From Candidatus Micrarchaeota archaeon UBA95 (GTDB lineage: Archaea > Micrarchaeota > Micrarchaeia > Norongarragalinales > Norongarragalinaceae): a DNA stretch of 6,274 bases. The DNA lies in assembly GCA_002499405.1 (NCBI GenBank), contig DALH01000017.1, positions 1 to 6,274 on the forward strand, read 5' to 3'. Numbering within the stretch: the first letter of the stretch is position 1; each line of letters opens with the position of its first letter. Under the pieces are notes generated by a model that worked only from the letters and a program-made list of their open reading frames with translations, ran no database searches and was not told the DNA's origin. Below, in pieces: positions 1 through 4,600 of this stretch. Made by a program: the position numbers and the translations under genes.

Positions 1-39
1 CAGCGGCAACGAAACCGCTATTTTAAACTGAGAACCCAT
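1..39 (-). CDS. N-terminal fragment of an unidentified gene, cut by the left edge
   Basis: Reading the minus strand leftwards, an ATG at 39-37 opens a frame that stays open to the window edge and gives MGSQFKIAVSLPL (13 residues). A GGGGT element at 47-51 sits 7 nt upstream and could act as a ribosome binding site. A TATA-like box lies further upstream at 91-100. The start of a lysine-containing then hydrophobic segment would suit a membrane or secreted protein, but 13 residues are too few to name a family. Alternatively, positions 1-31 could hold the tail of a plus-strand gene: two plus frames end at 26 and 31. The promoter-like context favours the minus-strand reading. Moderate to low certainty. 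Confidence 0.35.
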   Translation of the reverse strand, partial: MGSQFKIAVSLPL

Positions 40-90
40 TACAATACCCCAAAACGCATTTACACTACTAACGCACAAACACGAGGTAAG

Positions 91-100
91 CTTAAAAACC
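91..100 (-). promoter_or_regulatory. TATA-like box for the left-edge minus-strand gene
   Basis: The minus strand reads GGTTTTTAAG here, resembling an archaeal TATA box. It lies about 52-61 nt upstream of the ATG at 39. A start of transcription 25-27 nt downstream would leave a leader of about 25-30 nt, long enough to hold the GGGGT element at 47-51. The same T5 run, 26-30 nt after the tRNA-Leu 3' end, could instead terminate the tRNA transcript, and both roles are possible. The preceding bases include two perfect palindromes, GGCGCC (109-114) and CTTCTAGAAG (115-124). Apart from this and the partial gene, I see nothing else in 1-124. Confidence 0.4.
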
Positions 101-124
101 TTGGTATCGGCGCCCTTCTAGAAG

Positions 125-298
125 TGCAGGGGCTGGGATTTTCTGCCCGACGGAACTCCAATCAAAACTTTTCTTTCTTGGAGCGCCTAGCTCTCTTTCT
201 CTCCGAGAGAAAGAAAGAAGATGGGCATTCGAACCCAGGAACCCCTGAGGGACGGGGTCCTAAACCCCGCGCATTTGACCAGGCTTTGCTACCCCTGC
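125..298 (-). tRNA. tRNA-Leu(TAG) with an 89-nt intron in the T loop
   Basis: On the minus strand the acceptor stem GCAGGGG (298-292) pairs with CCCCTGC (132-126), followed by discriminator A at 125. CCA is not encoded. The D arm has a GC/GC stem with CCTGG in the loop. The anticodon arm is CGGGG-TTTAGGA-CCCCG (269-253), giving anticodon TAG at 262-260 for CUA-type leucine codons. A long variable arm (CCC-TCA-GGG core) is typical of tRNA-Leu. The T stem CTGGG (238-234) finds its partner CCCAG only at 137-133, because an intron separates them. Joining 298-228 to 138-125 gives a regular 85-nt class II tRNA with T loop TTCGAAT. The identity is secure; the exact splice site is inferred from the fold, since AAT occurs at both junctions. 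Confidence 0.9.
139..227 (-). other. Archaeal tRNA intron at position 59/60 (T loop)
   Basis: The predicted intron is 89 nt. Around the junctions the precursor can fold as a bulge-helix-bulge. The outer helix is CTGGG/CCCAG. The short central helix is TTCG with AGAA (three pairs plus a G-A mismatch). The two 3-nt bulges are both AAT, and the inner helix is GCCC/GGGC. Cutting after the second base of each bulge leaves TTCGAA and TCCCAG, which rejoin as a normal T arm. Inside the intron are an 8-bp hairpin with a 3-nt loop (stems 195-202 and 206-213) and a 6-bp stem CTCCAA/TTGGAG (156-161 and 178-183). Introns outside 37/38 with imperfect central helices are known in some archaea and usually need a broad-specificity splicing endonuclease. 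Confidence 0.8.
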
Positions 299-326
299 AA
301 AACACGAGTTTAAGGAACGCGGGCGA

Positions 327-333
327 CTAAAAG
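327..333 (-). promoter_or_regulatory. Possible TATA element for tRNA-Leu
   Basis: The minus strand reads CTTTTAG here, 29-35 nt upstream of the mature tRNA 5' end at 298, about the right distance for an archaeal TATA box feeding a short leader that RNase P would remove. The match to consensus is weak, and the call rests on position and A/T content in an otherwise GC-rich stretch. Confidence 0.25.
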
Positions 334-334
334 G

Positions 335-342
335 TTTTTTAT
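335..342 (+). promoter_or_regulatory. Possible TATA box for the secF-secD operon
   Basis: TTTTTTAT lies about 29-36 nt before the TTG at 371. With archaeal spacing, transcription would begin close to or at the start codon, giving a leaderless or nearly leaderless secF mRNA. That fits the absence of a convincing Shine-Dalgarno sequence before 371. It is a short A/T match only. Confidence 0.35.
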
Positions 343-350
343 TGGGTTTG

Positions 351-365
351 GTTAAAGGTTTTAAC
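351..365 (+). repeat. Inverted repeat GTTAAA-GGT-TTTAAC just upstream of secF
   Basis: A perfect 6-bp inverted repeat with a 3-bp spacer ends 5 nt before the secF start codon. It also contains the in-frame TAA (362-364) that limits the upstream extension of secF. It could be a repressor operator or merely A/T-rich promoter sequence. The arms are short enough to arise by chance. Confidence 0.3.
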
Positions 366-370
366 AAGAA

Positions 371-1522
371 TTGACTGTTTCAGAGTGGGCTGTTTTGAAC
401 TTTCCGAATCCTTACGAGAACAAGAAATACAAGTGGCTGGCGGTAATACCCTTGCTCCTCATGCTTGCCAGCGTCTACTTCATATTCCAGATTCCGACCG
501 GCATCGACCTCAAGGGAGGCCTCCTCCTCACGGTTTACTCGGAGCAGGAAGTGGACGAAGCGAAAATTCAAGCGGCGCTGGCAGACTACGCGGACGCGGA
601 GGTGCGCACTTTTTCAAGCCCGTTGGGAAGCGGCGTTGAAATAGAGTTACCCAACGACCCCTCGCTTGAGCAGGCGGACGCAGAGTTAAAGGAGTTGCTT
701 GATTACGCGGAGGAATACACCCGGGCGGAGGTGGCTGCGGCTTATTACGAGGGCGGCGGCGAAGGCAACGCTTCCGAAAAGGAGAGCGTGTTCGCCGAGA
801 AGGCGCGGTTGGAAGCCCTCGTGTTAGAGAAGTCGGGAATCGTTTTGTCCCTGACCACTGGCGAAGCAGTGCCCGCCGACGCAAACGAGGCCGCAGCTCT
901 TGCGGAAGAAGCGTTCAACGAGGCGAGAAGCGCTTACCGAACCAATTTATTAAAAAAGGTTTCTTCGGTGGTGGGCGTTGAAAAGTATTCGTTCAAGGAA
1001 ATCGGTTCCTCGCTCTCAAAATTCTTTTTCAACAAGACGCAGGAAATCCTCATTTACTCGTTCATCCTGTCCACCATCGTGGTCTTCGCGATTTTTCGCT
1101 CGCTCGTACCCAGCTTCGCCGTCATTTTCGCTGCAATAGCCGACATAATGATTACGGCGGGGGTCATGGGCGCTCTCGCCATCCCGCTCACGCTCGCGTC
1201 AATCGCGGGGTTGTTGATGCTGATCGGCTTGTCCCTTGATACCGACGCGCTCCTGACCGTGCGCGTGTTGAAGCGGAAGGAGGGCTCGCCCGCCGAACGC
1301 GCTTTTAACGCGTTGAAGACGGCTTTCATGATGAACTTCACCACGCTGGTCGCGTTCGGCGTACTCGCATTCGTCGCAACCCTCCTGCAAATCTCGACTT
1401 ACTACCAAATCGGAGTTGTCGTGGCAATCGGCGCAATCGCCGACTTCGTGGCGACGTGGTGCTTCAACGCCGTGGTATTGTTGTGGCACGTTGAGAGGAA
1501 ACACAAGAATGAATTACGGTGA
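371..1522 (+). CDS. secF: Protein-export membrane protein SecF (archaeal type)
   Basis: SecF, 383 residues, is the partner of SecD in the cytoplasmic membrane, where the pair assists protein movement through SecYE. A cytoplasmic segment precedes membrane helix 1 (about 22-40), followed by the GIDLKGG motif at 44-50, an outward-facing domain (about 51-222), and five C-terminal helices at roughly 226-246, 248-268, 271-295, 317-339 and 344-373. The segment LIGLSLDTDALLTVR (284-298) is the archaeal form of the SecD/SecF family signature in helix 4. The start is TTG at 371, because an in-frame TAA lies at 362-364; a TTG at 395 is an alternative. The protein is longer than the archaeal SecF proteins I recall (roughly 280-300 residues), and the excess is an Ala/Glu-rich stretch at about 100-190. 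secD follows with a 14-nt overlap. Confidence 0.93.
   Translation: MTVSEWAVLNFPNPYENKKYKWLAVIPLLLMLASVYFIFQIPTGIDLKGGLLLTVYSEQEVDEAKIQAALADYADAEVRTFSSPLGSGVEIELPNDPSLEQADAELKELLDYAEEYTRAEVAAAYYEGGGEGNASEKESVFAEKARLEALVLEKSGIVLSLTTGEAVPADANEAAALAEEAFNEARSAYRTNLLKKVSSVVGVEKYSFKEIGSSLSKFFFNKTQEILIYSFILSTIVVFAIFRSLVPSFAVIFAAIADIMITAGVMGALAIPLTLASIAGLLMLIGLSLDTDALLTVRVLKRKEGSPAERAFNALKTAFMMNFTTLVAFGVLAFVATLLQISTYYQIGVVVAIGAIADFVATWCFNAVVLLWHVERKHKNELR
1495..1498 (+). promoter_or_regulatory. Internal ribosome binding site for secD
   Basis: GAGG (within GAGAGGAA) lies inside the 3' end of secF, 10 nt before the ATG at 1509. It supports 1509 as the secD start rather than the upstream in-frame ATG at 1416. 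The 31 extra residues from 1416 are Trp/Arg/Ser-rich and look like out-of-frame secF. Confidence 0.55.
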
Positions 1523-3101
1523 ACTAGCGAAAAACAACAAGATTCGCGTCGCGTTCATAGCCGTGCTTCTCGCAACCGCAATACTCGGCTTCAAGGGAAT
1601 AAATTACGGCATTGAATTCATCGGCGGCGTGCGCATACCCGTGTCCCTTGAAAAAGCCGTGGACGCACAAACCATGGACTCTATTGTTGAAACGTTGAAG
1701 GCGCGCGTGAATACCTTCGGGTTGAAGCAGGCAGTTGTGCGGCCCCTCGGGAACACGGAAATAATAGTGGAGATTCCGCGGGCCGAGCCGGAAGCAATCA
1801 AGCACATTGAAGACATTTTGCGCGAGCAGGGCCACTTTGAGGCGATAATCGACGGGAAGCAGGCGTTGGACGGCTCGTACATCATACAAAACGCGGTGGG
1901 AGGCGCCCAAGCCGAATTCGTAGAGGCAAGGAACGACGGGGGCGCGACCTGGGAGATTCACTTCGCGATTACGGGCGAGGGGCAGGAGCGCTTCGCGGAA
2001 GTGGCTTCCGGCAAATTCGGCTACCCCGTGCTCATGTTCCTGGACCGCCCCGAAAACGCGGTTATCGTGGCGCCGCGGAGTTTGGTCGTGGGCGAACAAG
2101 GCAACGAGGCATTGCTGCAAGAAGCGCTCTCCAAGGAAGGCGACGACATCAAACTGGTTTACTACTCCGAATTCGAGGTGGAAGGGATAGGAAACAAAAC
2201 CACGGCAATCGTGCCCGCCTCCCTGGCAATTGACGAGCCCGAAATTTATTCTGCCCTGCTTGGCGCCGGATTCGAGGAAGTCCAATCCTTGGGGGAGGCA
2301 CCCGAAAAGCGGCTGGTCGTGAAAAGCGAGGAGGAACTCACTCCCAGGTATTTCAACTCTGGAACGGGCGGCGTGTTCCTGAGCGAGTGGGAGGCAATCG
2401 GGTTGATGAGCGCGCCCACCCTGCAAACCGAGCCCATCAAGCAAAAACAGATTACGTCTTACTCCATTACGGGTAGCGTGCCCGCATCCGAAAGCGCGGA
2501 ACTGGACGCGGCAAACGAAATCCGCCTCATCAAAAGCGTTTTGAGCGGCGGACGCCTCCCCGTCAGCACCACTATTGGAAGCTATTACAACGTGGCGCCC
2601 CAACTCGGAGAACAATTCACTTATTACAGCTTCATCGCCATCGGCATCGCGGTCCTAGCCGTGACCGCCGTAATAGTTTTCCGCTACCGCAAAATCATTC
2701 TCATCATCCCCATCATCGTCGTGAATTCCTTTGAAATACTCTTGACGCTCACCATAATCGGCGCCTTCGGAACCCTTGACCTGAGCGCCATGGCCGGAAT
2801 AATCGCGTTAATCGGCACGGGCGTGGACGACCAGTTAATCATCACCGACGAAATGCTGTGCGGCAGAAAGGAAGAGGAGACAACCAGGCGCGACGCAAAA
2901 GAGCGCGTCGCGCGCGCCTTCTACGTCGTGTTGACGGCGGCCGGAATCGCAGTCGCCTCCATGCTCCCCCTGCTCCTCAGCGGAATAGTTGAAATCACGG
3001 GCTTCGCCTTGTCAACCATCATCGGCGTGACGATCGGCGTGCTCGTGACCCGGCCCGCTTACGGCGCCTTCATGGAAGTAATGTTCGGCACCACGAACTG
3101 A
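1509..3101 (+). CDS. secD: Protein-export membrane protein SecD (archaeal type)
   Basis: SecD, 530 residues from the ATG at 1509, works with SecF to drive late steps of Sec export. Membrane helix 1 covers about residues 12-30 and is followed by GIEFIGGVRI (34-43), the SecD-type motif at the start of the first outward domain. The large extracytoplasmic region (about 45-370) contains the base-like subdomain near 50-90 and ends with LSGGRLPV (345-352), which leads into the membrane part. Five C-terminal helices follow at roughly 371-391, 396-416, 424-446, 470-490 and 495-515. The third holds LIGTGVDDQLIITDEM (434-449), a strongly archaeal signature with paired aspartates that are probably functional in proton-coupled movement (inferred from bacterial SecDF). 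Its start overlaps the secF stop by 14 nt, implying coupled translation of one membrane complex. Confidence 0.95.
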   Translation: MNYGELAKNNKIRVAFIAVLLATAILGFKGINYGIEFIGGVRIPVSLEKAVDAQTMDSIVETLKARVNTFGLKQAVVRPLGNTEIIVEIPRAEPEAIKHIEDILREQGHFEAIIDGKQALDGSYIIQNAVGGAQAEFVEARNDGGATWEIHFAITGEGQERFAEVASGKFGYPVLMFLDRPENAVIVAPRSLVVGEQGNEALLQEALSKEGDDIKLVYYSEFEVEGIGNKTTAIVPASLAIDEPEIYSALLGAGFEEVQSLGEAPEKRLVVKSEEELTPRYFNSGTGGVFLSEWEAIGLMSAPTLQTEPIKQKQITSYSITGSVPASESAELDAANEIRLIKSVLSGGRLPVSTTIGSYYNVAPQLGEQFTYYSFIAIGIAVLAVTAVIVFRYRKIILIIPIIVVNSFEILLTLTIIGAFGTLDLSAMAGIIALIGTGVDDQLIITDEMLCGRKEEETTRRDAKERVARAFYVVLTAAGIAVASMLPLLLSGIVEITGFALSTIIGVTIGVLVTRPAYGAFMEVMFGTTN

Positions 3102-3111
3102 GGCGGAGTCA

Positions 3112-4251
3112 TTACATTGAATTCAACAAGGATAGGATGATTCCTCGCACATTTTTTTCCGCGGCGTTCTTCGAAGAACCCTCAAGGTTCTCCTCACTAA
3201 CCGCATCAACAACGGGCTTGCCGGGGGCTTCGTGAGCGTAAATCTTCAAAAGCTCTTCTTTGGCGGTCGCCGTATCAATTTGTCCGCTCAAACGCATTAC
3301 TCCCACCATTTGCGTGCGCGCCTTGCGGTAATCCTTTAACGCTTCCTTCAGCCTAAGCATTTTCTCTCTTTGCCCGCGTTTTAAGTCGTGCAACTCCAAC
3401 CCACTTAAAACAACCCGCCCGTAGATTTCTGCTTCTGCCGTTTTTGAATCTGGGGACTGCTCTTTTTTCCGGTGTTTTGAAAGATCTCTTAGGACCCCGA
3501 AGCTCTTTCCCTCTTGGCTCGCCAACTTTTTTTGAAGTCCTTCCAAATCACTGCGGAGCCCGGTGATTTCTGCGTACTTGCGTTCGGCAATCCTCTGGTT
3601 TTTTTCGCCGAGTCTTACGATGTGACGGGAATGCACGAGGTTGTGAAGTTCGTCAACCTCCTTGAAATCAATCAGGTCTTTGACTTCAGACAAAAAATTC
3701 AGGCGGTGGACTCGAGCATCAACGCCTTCGGGCTTGTCTTCGGCTAAATGCTTGAAAAACGCGGCCCTTCTAAGGGCTTTTTTGCGAAGATCCGGCGGCA
3801 GGGTTTCAATCCAGTCCGTAAACGAAAGCCATTTCTTAGACCTTTCCCTTTTTTCGGGGGCAGTCCAATCCTTGGCCTGTTCCTTGGCTCCCTCTTCTTT
3901 TTCAGAGCTAGCCAGAAAGCCGAGCGTTTTTTTCAAGAATTCTGGATGCTCTTTTTCGGGTAGTGACTCTGTTTTGCGTAGTCTGTCTATTGCCTGCTCC
4001 CGCGAAATTCTTCCACTCAAATAAGCAAAAAAAGCGTAGTCAAAAGCGGCCTCGCGTCTTGCTTTCACGTTCCCAGAATAAAGCGAGTTCCATATGCCCG
4101 CGCGATTAATTTTAGCAGCGTCCTCAAAACGGCCCTTGAAATCCTTTTTGTAATTGCTCCACAACTTTTCAAGTGTTTTAGGCGGTTTAAAACTCTCGCG
4201 TTTCTCGACATTTCCCCCGAATTCTTCTGCAAGGGTTCTTCCCATCAGCAT
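3112..4251 (-). CDS. Uncharacterised charged, mostly helical protein
   Basis: I do not recognise this 379-residue protein. It is rich in Lys, Glu and Arg, contains no cysteine, and shows no signal peptide or membrane segment, so it is probably cytoplasmic. Long charged helices are likely, with coiled-coil potential at about 210-246 and 285-320. Two Trp/Phe-containing segments (about 31-80 and 141-195) may be small helical domains. A Gly/Ser/Lys-rich hinge lies near 247-275. The reading frame is open far upstream through tRNA-Arg, but that extension is spurious. The ATG at 4251 overlaps the stop of the Cys-rich gene by 1 nt (TGATG), so it is the likely start; an ATG at 4245 is a close alternative. 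G+C and codon choice look lower than in its neighbours by eye, so it may be lineage-specific or transferred. It converges on secD with 10 nt between stops. Confidence 0.75.
   Translation of the reverse strand: MLMGRTLAEEFGGNVEKRESFKPPKTLEKLWSNYKKDFKGRFEDAAKINRAGIWNSLYSGNVKARREAAFDYAFFAYLSGRISREQAIDRLRKTESLPEKEHPEFLKKTLGFLASSEKEEGAKEQAKDWTAPEKRERSKKWLSFTDWIETLPPDLRKKALRRAAFFKHLAEDKPEGVDARVHRLNFLSEVKDLIDFKEVDELHNLVHSRHIVRLGEKNQRIAERKYAEITGLRSDLEGLQKKLASQEGKSFGVLRDLSKHRKKEQSPDSKTAEAEIYGRVVLSGLELHDLKRGQREKMLRLKEALKDYRKARTQMVGVMRLSGQIDTATAKEELLKIYAHEAPGKPVVDAVSEENLEGSSKNAAEKNVRGIILSLLNSM
3152..3158 (+). terminator. T7 run downstream of secD
   Basis: Seven consecutive T residues on the plus strand lie about 50 nt after the secD stop. 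Archaeal RNA polymerase often terminates on oligo-T without a hairpin, so the secF-secD transcript could end here. That would place its 3' end antisense to the last codons of the convergent gene. Confidence 0.35.
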
Positions 4252-4391
4252 CACTTCACGCAGGCGGGCCTGCCCCCGAACTCGTTGTGGTGGCGCACGC
4301 ACTGGCAGCAGATGCCGTGGTTCTCGCAATCCGCGTGCGGGCACGGGCAGTCCTCCTCGTTCAACGCCTTGTTCGGGCATTTCTTGCGCAT
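4251..4391 (-). CDS. 46-residue Cys-rich probable metal-binding mini-protein
   Basis: The ATG at 4391 opens a 46-residue frame ending in TGA at 4253-4251. It has eight cysteines (5, 15, 17, 22, 28, 29, 31, 44) and several histidines (19, 25, 34, 35). The pattern CPCPHADC, then HGICCQCVRHH, then a final PAC near the C-terminus strongly resembles the small Cys-rich proteins annotated as DUF6485, as I recall that family. These have CxC and CCxC motifs followed by paired His or Tyr-His and a terminal PAC. Zinc or iron-sulfur binding is likely but unproven, and no biochemical role is known to me. The gene overlaps the start of the next gene by 1 nt, so the two are probably co-translated. A TATA box about 27 nt upstream points to a leaderless mRNA. 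Confidence 0.8.
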   Translation of the reverse strand: MRKKCPNKALNEEDCPCPHADCENHGICCQCVRHHNEFGGRPACVK

Positions 4392-4414
4392 GACTTATTT
4401 GTTGGGAAAACAAG

Positions 4415-4421
4415 AATAAAA
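4415..4421 (-). promoter_or_regulatory. TATA box for the Cys-rich/uncharacterised gene pair
   Basis: The minus strand reads TTTTATT, centred about 27 nt upstream of the ATG at 4391, the spacing expected when transcription begins at the start codon. It falls in the short gap after tRNA-Arg. A small hairpin TTGTT-TTCCC-AACAA (4399-4413) follows it. The T runs in this gap could also end the tRNA transcript. Confidence 0.5.
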
Positions 4422-4426
4422 GATGA

Positions 4427-4557
4427 CGGGCCCAGGGGGATTTGAACCCCCGACCTCCTGCTTTCTCCAACCCCTCAAAGGGAAGAGGGTAGAAGGAGAA
4501 ACTCGGTTTCTCCTCTTTTAGAAGGCAGTTGCTCTGTCCAAGCTGAGCTATGGGCCC
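4427..4557 (-). tRNA. tRNA-Arg(TCT) with a 56-nt anticodon-loop intron
   Basis: On the minus strand the acceptor stem GGGCCCA (4557-4551) pairs with TGGGCCC (4434-4428), with discriminator G at 4427. CCA is not encoded. The D stem is GCTC/GAGC. The anticodon loop is CTTCTAA with anticodon TCT (4522-4520), reading AGA/AGG arginine codons. The T arm is GGGGG-TTCAAAT-CCCCC. The anticodon stem has four good pairs (CTGC/GCAG) and an A27-G43 mismatch. Splicing 4557-4519 to 4462-4427 gives a standard 75-nt tRNA. The base before the tRNA (C at 4558) could pair with the discriminator G in the precursor. It lies 43 nt after the glyA stop. Confidence 0.93.
4463..4518 (-). other. Archaeal tRNA intron at position 37/38
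   Basis: The intron is 56 nt at the canonical site. The central helix pairs CTTC (4524-4521) with GGAG (4468-4465), including one G-T (G-U) wobble. Three-base bulges TA|A (4520-4518) and AA|A (4464-4462) hold the cut sites, matching the BHB consensus. The intron contains a perfect 8-bp hairpin GGAGAAAC-CGA-GTTTCTCC (4513-4495). The inner BHB helix next to the bulges is weak: only A-T pairs are visible. A37/A38 runs make the exact junction ambiguous by 1-2 nt. Confidence 0.85.
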
Positions 4558-4588
4558 GCCCCAAACAAGCAATAGTGGGGAAGGCAAC

Positions 4589-4598
4589 GGTTTAAACC
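4589..4598 (-). promoter_or_regulatory. Palindromic TATA-like element upstream of tRNA-Arg
   Basis: GGTTTAAACC is a perfect 10-bp palindrome centred about 36 nt upstream of the tRNA-Arg 5' end and 2 nt beyond the glyA stop codon. TTTAAA is an acceptable archaeal TATA core, and the spacing allows a leader of about 10 nt for RNase P removal. Transcription from the thyX-glyA operon could also run through it. Confidence 0.4.
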
Positions 4599-4600
4599 AT

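Noticed and set aside
109..124. Adjacent palindromes GGCGCC and CTTCTAGAAG next to the tRNA-Leu 3' end, considered as an attachment site
   Set aside because: No integrase, repeated tRNA 3' end or element boundary is visible, and palindromes this short are common.
1..330. Plus-strand frame open across the left edge to 330
   Set aside because: It runs antisense through the whole tRNA-Leu gene and its intron. The sequence is low-complexity and tRNA-like when translated, and no start or ribosome binding site fits.
1416..1508. Upstream ATG extension of secD
   Set aside because: The 31 extra residues lie in the secF 3' coding region in another frame and do not look like a SecD N-terminus. The ATG at 1509 has a GAGG site and matches the family start.
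1524..2615. 363-codon minus-strand open frame opposite secD
   Set aside because: It is produced by codon bias of secD on the opposite strand; its product has no recognisable domain and no promoter or ribosome binding site is evident.
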